Of a stretch of 13,244 nt of DNA, positions 1 to 6,732 are shown one piece after another. The first letter of the stretch is position 1. Every line of letters starts with the position of its first letter. Location of the stretch: the NCBI GenBank assembly GCA_045587385.1, contig JAZNCE010000131.1, positions 1 to 13,244 on the forward strand, written 5' to 3'. The notes under the pieces are model-generated. The model was not told the DNA's origin. It made no database searches and saw only the letters and a program-made list of their open reading frames with translations. The translations under genes were made by a program, and so were the position numbers. Source of the stretch: SVQP01 sp045587385 (GTDB taxonomy: Bacteria; Bacillota; Clostridia; Oscillospirales; CAG-272).

Positions 1-117
1 TGGCTTTCGAAGCAACTGATCGATCTTGTTAATACCGATATTGCTGTACTCCGCAGCCTCTTTGATAGTTAGCGCCGCTTTCAAGTGAATAGGCACTTGG
101 ATATTGTTCTTCTCTAT
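1..117 (-). CDS. xis: Tn916-type excisionase, N-terminal part (runs off the left edge)
   Basis: Thirty-nine codons are visible. The peptide runs EKNNIQVPIHLKAALTIKEA and continues into AEYSNIGINKIDQLLRKP. This is the start of the small winged-helix excisionases of Tn916-like elements: a polar N-terminus, then a 'LTIKEAAEYSNIG' helix-turn-helix in which the family has LTIEEAxxYxxIG. Such proteins bind the element ends and turn integrase from integration towards excision; in the family the integrase gene follows directly, here off the left edge. The start is odd. An AAGGAGG ribosome binding site ends 6 bases before an ATA codon, in the position where relatives have ATG. An ATT lies one codon upstream, and the first GTG in frame is eight codons in, without a ribosome binding site. 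An in-frame stop lies upstream, so no longer start is hidden. The family call rests on remembered sequence likeness, without alignment. Confidence 0.8.
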   Translation of the reverse strand, partial: MEKNNIQVPIHLKAALTIKEAAEYSNIGINKIDQLLRKP

Positions 118-123
118 AATCTG

Positions 124-131
124 CCTCCTTT
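124..131 (-). promoter_or_regulatory. Strong ribosome binding site of the excisionase gene
   Basis: AAAGGAGG on the minus strand, separated by 6 bases (118-123) from the ATA at 115-117 and by only 3 from the ATT at 118-120. The spacing favours ATA as the initiation codon. Confidence 0.7.
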
Positions 132-200
132 CTTATAATTGATTAGGTGATGTTTGTGGTGGAGTATTTTGCTTGTCTGTCTCAAACTCATTCTGTATTG

Positions 201-240
201 ATAGAAAACTGTGCGCTTCACCTCCTTTCAAGTTTTCTAT
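201..240 (-). promoter_or_regulatory. Stem-loop with an AGGAGG in its loop (leader hairpin 3)
   Basis: A perfect 10-bp inverted repeat: ATAGAAAACT at 201-210 pairs with AGTTTTCTAT at 231-240. The 20-base loop, read on the minus strand, contains AAAGGAGGTGA, a near-perfect Shine-Dalgarno sequence. No good start codon follows at the right distance, so it may be a ribosome standby or protein-binding site, or serve a very small open frame. It is the last of three stem-loops in the excisionase leader. Confidence 0.55.
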
Positions 241-242
241 TG

Positions 243-276
243 CCACACTCAGATCGAGCTTAAAATCTGAGTGTGG
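243..276 (-). promoter_or_regulatory. Perfect 12-bp stem-loop (leader hairpin 2)
   Basis: CCACACTCAGAT at 243-254 pairs with ATCTGAGTGTGG at 265-276 across a 10-base loop, with no mismatch. No T-run follows on either strand, so it is not an ordinary intrinsic terminator. The arm at 270-276 can also pair with a second copy of CCACACT at 310-316, which gives a competing structure. Confidence 0.6.
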
Positions 277-277
277 A

Positions 278-301
278 GAAAGGCGGGTTTATTTGCCTTT
301 C
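278..301 (-). promoter_or_regulatory. 7-bp stem-loop (leader hairpin 1)
   Basis: GAAAGGC at 278-284 pairs with GCCTTTC at 295-301 across a 10-base loop. It is one base from hairpin 2, which in turn is two bases from hairpin 3, so the three stems form an almost continuous structured block from 201 to 301. Confidence 0.5.
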
Positions 302-311
302 AACTGTAACC

Positions 312-400
312 ACACTTAAAACTCTCGATTTTTATACCTTTTTTCAAAAAAGTTGATTTTTTTCAATCTTTTCTGATTTTTCAAAGAAGCTTTTAAGTGT
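312..400. repeat. 10-bp inverted repeat flanking an A-tract region
   Basis: ACACTTAAAA at 312-321 is the exact reverse complement of TTTTAAGTGT at 391-400. The 69 bases between them are very AT-rich. They contain repeated boxes of the form TGAT(4-7)CAA at 354-366 and 374-384, with a shortened copy TTTTTTCAA at 339-347. The CAA ends are 18-19 bases apart, close to two helix turns, so the boxes face one side of the DNA. This could be a binding region for excisionase, integrase or a regulator, or intrinsically bent DNA. Otherwise 320-488 holds no gene that I can see. Confidence 0.4.
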
Positions 401-488
401 CTTTACTAATACAGTGGGAATCTTGACGCAAAATCTCATCACTTTTCCGAAAATTTTTGAAAATTATTTTTTGTTTCAAAAATTGCAT

Positions 489-537
489 AATAAAAAGCCG
501 TTATCGAAAGCGTTACAAAAACGCCCTGATAGCGGCT
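489..537 (-). terminator. Intrinsic terminator (minus strand)
   Basis: A 10-bp stem with one G-T pair joins 528-537 (GATAGCGGCT) and 496-505 (AGCCGTTATC). An inner 5-bp stem, GCGTT/AACGC (510-514 with 520-524), has a 5-base loop. On the minus strand the stem is followed at once by TTTTTATTAT. It would end a small RNA started at about 617 and any read-through from the defence operon. Confidence 0.75.
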
Positions 538-617
538 CTATCTATGCCTGCGTCAAAATGAAAAGTGTAAGCTAAAATCGGAACTCCACGCCCCGATCAA
601 AGCTTACACTTTTTGAC
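489..617 (-). ncRNA. Putative structured small RNA of about 130 nt
   Basis: Three signals line up on the minus strand: a strong promoter (624-652) whose start would fall near 617, a long hairpin beginning almost at that start, and an intrinsic terminator (489-537). The first hairpin pairs 561-573 with 601-613 (13 bp, perfect) and extends outward by 5 more pairs (551-555 with 614-618) past a 5-base bulge. An inner stem, ATCGG/CCGAT (577-581 with 593-597), caps it with an 11-base loop. No open frame fills the stretch. It could be a free small RNA, an antisense regulator of the element, or an attenuated leader of the excisionase gene. I do not recognise an RNA family. Confidence 0.5.
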
Positions 618-623
618 GATACT

Positions 624-652
624 ATTATAACATATTTACTTTAACTTGTCAT
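624..652 (-). promoter_or_regulatory. Strong sigma-A promoter with extended -10 (minus strand)
   Basis: On the minus strand the -35 is ATGACA (647-652, five of six consensus bases). A 17-base spacer leads to a perfect TATAAT (624-629) preceded by TGT, an extended -10. It lies downstream of the last defence gene and points towards the putative small RNA and the excisionase. Confidence 0.65.
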
Positions 653-712
653 CGGCTAATCTCTGCCTTTTTTCCGCCTTTTTTGTGACATAGCGAAAAT
701 TATGTTGTTTAC
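636..712 (-). other. Possible C-terminal coding remnant just past the OLD-family gene
   Basis: In the +1 frame relative to the OLD-family gene, an open reading continues past that gene's stop and ends at a TAA at 636-638. The tail reads KQHNFRYVTKKAEKRQRLAD and then DKLK, a charged end typical of a real protein. There is no start for it here. It may be the relic of an element gene into which the defence module was inserted, or chance. The rest of 613-708 holds only the promoter and two T-tracts at 665-684. Confidence 0.2.
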
Positions 713-2550
713 TCTTGTGTTTTGCTAAAATCCGCAACAATTTTTTCAATTACATTGAATATTTTTATAAATTCATTGAATGAAATATCGCAAAAACCTT
801 CCTCGTTATTTTCTATGCATTGAACGAATGCAGCTTTAGAAATACTATAATCGCCAGTTCCATCCGTCTTAGTTACAAAACTGCGAGTTTCGTGTTCGAT
901 AACTTTTATCGTATTGTGGACATTTGAGGCACCTTTGTAAAATAGTTCCTCGTCTCTTTTGAACACCCCGGTATTATAAAACTCATTACCTAAAAACAAC
1001 CGTTTTCCGTCCTTTTCGGTCTTAATTTCAGCATCTGTAAAATAATGTTCAATAGAAATTTGATCAATTTCGTTTCTGTTATGAGGAATAGGAATAGCAA
1101 AACAGTAAATCTTATCCGCAATTTTCACAAATTCGTGTGAACGAATATCTGTTTTTTGCCCATTTTGAGTTATCTCTAGTTTAACATCTCTATCAAACAT
1201 ACCGATGATTGGCTGAGAAGGAGGAAAATTATCACGAAGTTCACATAGAAATTTCAAAAGAGCTTCCCAATTTGATGTTTTATCGCAAGCAACCTGATTA
1301 ATGTCCCAATTAGCATACTCGGTTAAATTGAGTTTTTGTATTGCTAATTTTAGTAATGCAGAATCTGTTTTACCTTCAGTTAAAATTATTGGTGCTTTTG
1401 AATTTCGTAGAGTATCCTTTAAAGTCTCAATATCATGAGATTTTCTTTCGTTTTCTTCCTGCAATTTTTTCACTTGGTCAATAAAATTTTGATATAATTT
1501 TATGTAACCTAATTCTTCGTCTAAATGGCTAATATCTTCTAACAAAACCGTTTTGTTTTGCTCATAGCCAACATTGATGACGGTTTTGTTTTCCGACGGA
1601 TTATTATAAAAAGCTGGCGAATGGCTAGTAATAAAAATTTGACTTGTTTTGCTATATTGTTTATCAAATTCATCAGCAACTTGAATGCAGCGTCTATATT
1701 CATATGAGTTTTCTGGTTCCTCAAAACCCCATATGTATATATCTTTAGAGTGAGTGGCAACATAATCTAATATTTTAGGAATATAGTGAGTTCTTATACC
1801 ATCTCCACGTTTATCAATAGAAACCGTACCACCGTGTGTAGAAGTATTAATTTGCAACAATCCGTTTGCATAGTTCAATGTGTTAGGCAGTTCAACAAAA
1901 TTATCAACGCCCGTCGCATTTTTAAAATCGCTTTGAAGATCTCCAACAATTTTTTGAACCGCTTGATTTGCCTTTGTTATAGGAGCATCTAATACATTCT
2001 TGTTTTGGACATCAAACAGACTTTGTTGCAACCAATTTACAGTTCCGTTGAAAACTCTGGAATCTTTGATGGCGGGTACATACACAAATTTTATCTTGTT
2101 CAAAAAAGCACTCAAAAACATACTTGTCGTTTTTTCTGAATATTTGATATCATTTTTTTGAGCATATTTTTTCATGCGATCATAAACATTAGTTGTTTGC
2201 TTATAATCTGACGAATGCATATCCCACCTTCGTGTAACCGAAAAGCTCGGCGGTAAAGAATTTTGCATTCTGTCACCACGCAAAAAATTTACAGTTATAG
2301 ATATAAACTGTTGACCTCGAATAGTATCTTTTCGTACTTCTTCTTTTCGTAGAAGAGAGTAATCGTTCTCGAATTTGAAATTCGTCATATAATCTGATTG
2401 CTGACAGAAAAACAAATTGAGAGCTTTAAGTATATTTGATTTACCAACATCATTTTTTCCTGTAATAACTGTTATATCTTTACAGGGAGAAATGGTCATT
2501 GTGTAGACAGATCTAAAATATCGAATGGTTACGCTCTCAATAACTTTCAT
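709..2550 (-). CDS. OLD-family ATP-dependent nuclease (AAA ATPase plus TOPRIM)
   Basis: A 613-residue ATPase-nuclease, the usual size for OLD/GajA proteins. The Walker A motif is GKNDVGKS (31-38), following the N-terminal 'IRYFRS' strand typical of RecF/SMC-like ATPases. An ABC signature-like RGDGIR lies at 248-253, Walker B with FEEPE at 276-280, and the switch histidine in TSHSP at 308-312. A coiled-coil stretch at about 355-382 leads into a TOPRIM domain, with LTEGKTD (390-396, catalytic Glu392) and FDRD (452-455). The TOPRIM centre should cut or nick DNA with Mg2+; in this family ATP gates the activity. The start is set by an AGGGG site 6 bases before ATG. It is the last gene of the cluster, 53 bases after the HNH gene. 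Unlike Gabija, no UvrD-type helicase (GajB) is adjacent; unlike Septu PtuA, a TOPRIM domain is present. Its base composition looks the most AT-rich of the cluster. Confidence 0.88.
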   Translation of the reverse strand: MKVIESVTIRYFRSVYTMTISPCKDITVITGKNDVGKSNILKALNLFFCQQSDYMTNFKFENDYSLLRKEEVRKDTIRGQQFISITVNFLRGDRMQNSLPPSFSVTRRWDMHSSDYKQTTNVYDRMKKYAQKNDIKYSEKTTSMFLSAFLNKIKFVYVPAIKDSRVFNGTVNWLQQSLFDVQNKNVLDAPITKANQAVQKIVGDLQSDFKNATGVDNFVELPNTLNYANGLLQINTSTHGGTVSIDKRGDGIRTHYIPKILDYVATHSKDIYIWGFEEPENSYEYRRCIQVADEFDKQYSKTSQIFITSHSPAFYNNPSENKTVINVGYEQNKTVLLEDISHLDEELGYIKLYQNFIDQVKKLQEENERKSHDIETLKDTLRNSKAPIILTEGKTDSALLKLAIQKLNLTEYANWDINQVACDKTSNWEALLKFLCELRDNFPPSQPIIGMFDRDVKLEITQNGQKTDIRSHEFVKIADKIYCFAIPIPHNRNEIDQISIEHYFTDAEIKTEKDGKRLFLGNEFYNTGVFKRDEELFYKGASNVHNTIKVIEHETRSFVTKTDGTGDYSISKAAFVQCIENNEEGFCDISFNEFIKIFNVIEKIVADFSKTQE

Positions 2551-2603
2551 GTTGTACCCCTTTAGCTTTATCTAAATACTGATTACATTTCAATATTGTA
2601 TTT

Positions 2604-3176
2604 TTAAACTATCTCTATTTTTTTACCAACGCCATCATAGCGTGCAAAAGAATTTTCGTCTGGTAATATCTCGAAGTTCTTTTGTTTTGAATTGCTATGT
2701 TGTTCACTTAATTCCACCTCCGGTAGATGTTTTGCTAACTCTTCGAGTGCTGTCTTCATTCCGGAAATATTTATGGTGTCATTAGATTTCTCTTGCTCTA
2801 CATTGCTACAAGCTCCAACACAACCTCCATCTAAAATTACAACATCATCAGAAAATAATTTTTCAATATCTTCTTTTGTTACTTCCTTAACACCTTCTCT
2901 TGTATTTTTAACTTTCTCATACCAATTATCTCTATGTTGGATTAATTCTTTTGCCGTGTAATGCTTTCCTTTAGGGTGGCGCGGATCGGCTTTTCCCATA
3001 TCCGCATGACAATCAAAGCATAAAGGTATACAATTATCAAAAGTATCTTCTCCACCATCTGCTTTTTGTTTTATATGATGAAGTTCTATTTTTACTCCAC
3101 AAAACTTATGACATATACAACAGCATCTCTCGCACGCTGCCAAAGCTGCTACTTCAACTGATTCAGGAAAGCTCAT
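2604..3176 (-). CDS. HNH endonuclease
   Basis: A 190-residue protein with an N-terminal zinc-supported HNH fold. It shows clustered cysteines CERCCCIC (15-22), the ELHHI strand with His33/His34, Asn48 in DNCIPLC, and a second knuckle CFDCH (53-57). This is the full beta-beta-alpha metal set, so the nuclease is probably active and would cut DNA. A basic stretch and helix at about 65-90 are common in such proteins and may contact DNA. Residues 95-190 are acidic and unlike anything I recognise; they may bind a partner. The start is supported by an AGGA site 7 bases upstream. The gene is 42 bases from the methyltransferase stop, where a candidate promoter lies, and it precedes the OLD-family gene, suggesting a two-gene module. 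ATPase plus HNH pairs occur in Septu. It could instead be a McrA-like modification-dependent nuclease. Confidence 0.85.
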   Translation of the reverse strand: MSFPESVEVAALAACERCCCICHKFCGVKIELHHIKQKADGGEDTFDNCIPLCFDCHADMGKADPRHPKGKHYTAKELIQHRDNWYEKVKNTREGVKEVTKEDIEKLFSDDVVILDGGCVGACSNVEQEKSNDTINISGMKTALEELAKHLPEVELSEQHSNSKQKNFEILPDENSFARYDGVGKKIEIV

Positions 3177-3207
3177 ATGTTTATCCTTTCTTTTTTAATG
3201 TGTCACT

Positions 3208-3235
3208 ATTTTATCAATCTATCGTAAGCGATCAA
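3208..3235 (-). promoter_or_regulatory. Candidate promoter for the HNH/OLD-family pair
   Basis: On the minus strand, TTGATC (3230-3235), a 16-base spacer and TAAAAT (3208-3213) overlap the end of the methyltransferase gene. The start would be about 25 bases before the HNH start codon. The -35 matches four of six bases and the -10 five of six. It would let the last two genes be expressed apart from the core operon. Confidence 0.35.
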
Positions 3236-4496
3236 ACTGCTGCATTTGATAGAAAATACCTTCCAATAACTTTACAGGAATACTATTGCCAGCCATACGG
3301 ATGAGCTTGTCCCTCGGAAACAGCTTGCTGTTCTTGTGAATTTCCGGATTATTCTTGATTACGTTATCAAAATCCTCATCCGTGAAGCCCATAAACAGAA
3401 AACATTCGCGGGGTGTGAGATATCTGAAGGTTCCTCGTCCTTTTATGCCACTTTCAAAATACAGATTTCCGGAATTTGGATTGCGATCCTGTTTTGTAGT
3501 TATGGTTCTAATAACTTCATATTGTGAGTTAATAACATTTCCTTTTAATACGAGCTGTGGATTTTCTTTCCAAATTTCGCGACGAGAAACAGTATCATTG
3601 GGTGTACATTCTTCAGCCTCTTGCCGATATGTAGTATTTGAATAATCAATTCTCAAAAGATCCTTAATCTCGATTTTTTGATAATGCTCGGATTCTCTAT
3701 AAGCCTTGACAACATCCAATGACTCTTTTCCCTCGAAATATTTTTTGGCTTTTTCAAGCATTTTAGGGTCATCACCAACGAATACGCTAATCATTAAAAG
3801 TCTGGGACGATTCTGCGGCAATCCAAAATCACTTGCATTCAGCTGAAAATGATAATTGTAATATCCTAACTTTACTAAATCGTCTTTCCATATTTGAAAA
3901 TTCTTTTTGTGCCGTTCAGCAAGTAGCGTGGGGACATTTTCCATCAAAAGATATTTCGGCATATCTCTTCCGGCATCTTTCATTTCCTGAAGAATGCGTC
4001 CTACTTGCCAAAGAAGACTGGAACGACTCCCAGAGTCTTTATCAATCCCCTTGTTGTATCCGTGGAAAGCTCCAACATTTGATAAATCTTGACAAGGGAA
4101 AGAATAAGTTAATATATCAATGCCTTCAGGCATTTGTGCTCCTGTAAGTGAGCTTATGTCGACGAAATTATTACTGCGTTGTATGGCCGCATATACACGG
4201 CGAAGAGCATCTTCGGAATAAGACCTTAATGTTTTGAATTCCATTTTTTCTTTTCCGCTATTACTTAACGTGTATTTTTTCAACGCCTTTAATATATCGT
4301 CTTTTTTCATTACGGCAATATCATCAGGAAGTTCTGGGGAATTATGAATGGCATCGTATGCAATAAATGCATGCAAATCCCATTCGCACGTGCCAAGTGT
4401 TGTAACATTATATCCGATGTTTTTCAACGCTTTTGCCTGGCTACCAATTCCGCTGAACAATTCAACGATATTGATATTTGGTTTTATCTTGTTCAT
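3219..4496 (-). CDS. DNA (cytosine-5-)-methyltransferase
   Basis: A 425-residue C5 cytosine methylase with all the main family motifs in order: motif I VELFSGIGSQ (11-20) binding S-adenosylmethionine, motif IV with the catalytic cysteine in SFPCQ (Cys135), motif VI MENV (185-188), motif VIII QNRPR (228-232), motif IX around YLTPRECFLFMGF (359-371), and motif X AGNSIP (402-407). The stretch of about 290-345 between VIII and IX is the target recognition domain; its DNA site cannot be read from sequence. Length and motifs are complete, so it should be active. In this cluster it most likely protects host and element DNA from the linked nucleases. Its ATG overlaps the AIPR stop as ATGA, which couples its translation to that gene. 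It is fifth in the operon, after the putative nuclease genes, and I see no clear internal promoter just upstream. Confidence 0.95.
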   Translation of the reverse strand: MNKIKPNINIVELFSGIGSQAKALKNIGYNVTTLGTCEWDLHAFIAYDAIHNSPELPDDIAVMKKDDILKALKKYTLSNSGKEKMEFKTLRSYSEDALRRVYAAIQRSNNFVDISSLTGAQMPEGIDILTYSFPCQDLSNVGAFHGYNKGIDKDSGSRSSLLWQVGRILQEMKDAGRDMPKYLLMENVPTLLAERHKKNFQIWKDDLVKLGYYNYHFQLNASDFGLPQNRPRLLMISVFVGDDPKMLEKAKKYFEGKESLDVVKAYRESEHYQKIEIKDLLRIDYSNTTYRQEAEECTPNDTVSRREIWKENPQLVLKGNVINSQYEVIRTITTKQDRNPNSGNLYFESGIKGRGTFRYLTPRECFLFMGFTDEDFDNVIKNNPEIHKNSKLFPRDKLIRMAGNSIPVKLLEGIFYQMQQFDRLR

Positions 4497-6718
4497 GTTA
4501 TACCTTCTGCTTCCAATTTGTCTTTTACTGCCATAATCTTTCTCGCAGTCATCATATTTACCAGCGTGCCGTTACGACAAGCTTTAATCGCTGTATCAAG
4601 CAAGGTTTTATCCTGATAACTCAGAAAACCACGTTTAGTTCCTTCAGCATACAACCGAGCCCACAGTTCTTCTCCGAGTCTTACAATTTCAACCTGATAG
4701 TCAAGCTTTTGAGTTTCACGCTCTTCTTTTTTTGCGGCAGCTTCTTCGCTTTGAACCATTGACAGCGGAATAAGCTCATCAATAAATGCAGCTGACAATT
4801 CGTGCCTGATATTATCTCTGTAAGCTATCCACGTTGCTTCTTTTTTACAGTATTCAGTAACGATCATTCCATGGCTATCACAAATAAAATCATTGGTCTT
4901 CTTTGTAACGATTTCTATTTCGCGCATAAATGCAGTGGAGAGCCCCTGTTTCTGCCAAATTTTATTCCAATCCAAAGAATATCCTATTGGGATACAGGAT
5001 AGTATCTTGGCTATAGTGTACGGGACGATATTTAACTTGTATCCACCAGATTTATACCAGAATCCAGTAGGTTTCTTTGCGCTATCTTTATTTACTTCCA
5101 GATATTCATCAACAGTACGGAATATCAAAGTGGCGCATATACATTTTTTGAAATAGAATTCATTGAATACAGCTTTGTTGGACTTATATTCGTTTCCAAT
5201 CTCCACACCGAACTCTTTCATAACCCAGTTTTTACCCTTGGATACAATATGAGGCTTGCAACTGAGTGTTGTAAGATACATCGCAAGTTGTTCCTTAGTA
5301 ATAACCTGTTTTTTCGGAAATTTCAAACCAAAGCGTCGTGCGTCATCCCCACGAAGTTTAACCTGCTCCTGCTGGTATTTCTTCCGCGACCTCTCATAAT
5401 ACCATCCCGTAGGAACAGCATATTTCACAGGAGGAGCAAGATGCTTCTTGGACATTTTCTCCATCCAAATATGGAAAGGATCGTTTGAGAACAAATCAGC
5501 AGCGGTAACTTTATTCTGGCTGTTTGCATACTTTGCGATTGCCTGTACCATTTGGTCATAAAAGCGCACACCGTCATCATTTTCGGTTTCACGGTCTTCA
5601 ATAACGGTAAGCTTCATCGGTACATATATTCCGTTGAGCTCTATATTGGTTTTCTTTAAGACTGCCTCGGCAAGCGATGCTGTAGTTTGTCCTCCGTTGA
5701 TAATTTGAAGATCAACTATCCGCGTAATCATCAGCTCGCCATCAATCATCTCAACTGTTACATCCGCAGCAGTTGTTGCAATACCATTGTTATATGTAAA
5801 AAACTTGGTCGGATCATTGTTTATGGTCTTTTTAATCCCACTATTTACACTTTTTGAACCGTTGGTGCCTAAAAACGCACGCACATTTCCTTCAAGAACC
5901 TTGCTTCCGTGTTCAATATAGATTTCTGCCAGCAATTTTCCTGGAATAATTGCTATATATGCTTCATATCCAAGATTTTCACCGATATTTCCCTTAATAC
6001 AGGGGATACCTTTGTATCCGATTTCCAAAAAATCTTCTTGGAAATCAATAACAATCGGTTCATTGCTATTTGACATCTCCATTTCATAAAAGCGCTCTGG
6101 ATACCATAGGTTTATCTCCAAAGGCTTTCCATTAAAGTCGGCCTTCTTGATCTTCTTGGTTGTCTTTGTTGTTTTTTTGCTACCACGGGTTTTACGTATA
6201 GTAGTTTGCAAAAGGTTGGCATCAAGCACCTTTGTGTCAAGTTCTTTATTTGTGACAACAAACAATTTGATTTTTAAAGCCTGCTGGGGATCATCTGCTG
6301 TTGTATTAATTCGATTACGGATTAGACGAGCAATTTTTATTACATCATCCGAATCATCAAAATATTCTTCAATGTTACCGTTACATATCTCATCCAGAAA
6401 ATAATACATTCTCCAATACAACTCGTCCACACGACTCATAGTGAGATTCTGCGGCTCAAAAGAATCCTGGAAATCGCTGATAAACAACGTAAGGCTATGA
6501 TCGGTTTCGTCAAAGCAGTACCCATCGGCACGCATAATACGTCCACCACGACCCTTTTTGTCTCCCATACCGATTCTAACAGGGTTTTCTACCTCATCAA
6601 ATGAAGAAAGAATTTCAAGGGTTCTATCAATAAATTCGTCTTCCGTATCTGTTCCGCTTATAGCAGAATCATTACGAAGCATTTCAAGAAAATCCCGTTT
6701 ATATTCTTGATAATCCAT
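4493..6718 (-). CDS. AIPR-family protein (abortive infection phage resistance)
   Basis: A 741-residue protein. The central block is diagnostic of AIPR: LEGNVRAFLG (275-284), then FTYNNGIATTA (307-317), then LQIINGGQTTASL (337-349). Members occur in phage-resistance loci and beside Z1 and PD-(D/E)XK genes. The biochemical activity is not settled. The N-terminal part, with DGYCFDETDHSLTLFISDF at 65-83, resembles the strand pattern of a restriction-nuclease fold, but I do not see a complete catalytic set. A lysine- and threonine-rich linker at 176-193 probably separates that domain from the core. The C-terminal third has no motif that I know; it has a charged helical stretch at about 675-700. 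A GGAG site precedes the ATG; the gene starts 14 bases after the PD-(D/E)XK gene and overlaps the methylase gene by 4. It could be the sensor or effector of the system. Confidence 0.85.
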   Translation of the reverse strand: MDYQEYKRDFLEMLRNDSAISGTDTEDEFIDRTLEILSSFDEVENPVRIGMGDKKGRGGRIMRADGYCFDETDHSLTLFISDFQDSFEPQNLTMSRVDELYWRMYYFLDEICNGNIEEYFDDSDDVIKIARLIRNRINTTADDPQQALKIKLFVVTNKELDTKVLDANLLQTTIRKTRGSKKTTKTTKKIKKADFNGKPLEINLWYPERFYEMEMSNSNEPIVIDFQEDFLEIGYKGIPCIKGNIGENLGYEAYIAIIPGKLLAEIYIEHGSKVLEGNVRAFLGTNGSKSVNSGIKKTINNDPTKFFTYNNGIATTAADVTVEMIDGELMITRIVDLQIINGGQTTASLAEAVLKKTNIELNGIYVPMKLTVIEDRETENDDGVRFYDQMVQAIAKYANSQNKVTAADLFSNDPFHIWMEKMSKKHLAPPVKYAVPTGWYYERSRKKYQQEQVKLRGDDARRFGLKFPKKQVITKEQLAMYLTTLSCKPHIVSKGKNWVMKEFGVEIGNEYKSNKAVFNEFYFKKCICATLIFRTVDEYLEVNKDSAKKPTGFWYKSGGYKLNIVPYTIAKILSCIPIGYSLDWNKIWQKQGLSTAFMREIEIVTKKTNDFICDSHGMIVTEYCKKEATWIAYRDNIRHELSAAFIDELIPLSMVQSEEAAAKKEERETQKLDYQVEIVRLGEELWARLYAEGTKRGFLSYQDKTLLDTAIKACRNGTLVNMMTARKIMAVKDKLEAEGIT

Positions 6719-6732
6719 ATAGTCTTCTCCAA

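Noticed and set aside
114..221. 35-codon minus-strand frame ending at the excisionase start
   Set aside because: Its GTG lies within the AGGAGG itself, it has no usable ribosome binding site, and the peptide (histidine- and lysine-rich) is not protein-like.
551..618. Integron attC site or CRISPR repeat
   Set aside because: There is a single imperfect hairpin with no integrase-type core sites and no repeated spacer pattern; promoter and terminator placement favours a small RNA.
613..631. Plus-strand promoter from TTGACG and TATAAC
   Set aside because: The two boxes are only 7 bases apart and no gene follows on the plus strand; the same bases make a much better minus-strand promoter.
709..2550. 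Calling this gene Gabija GajA
   Set aside because: Domain order fits, but there is no GajB helicase next to it and an HNH gene occupies the partner position, so only the wider OLD family is supported.
2551..2603. Possible promoter between the HNH and OLD-family genes (TTGAAA on the minus strand)
   Set aside because: The only -10 at 17 bases is TAAAGC, three of six matches. Read-through from the HNH gene is simpler.
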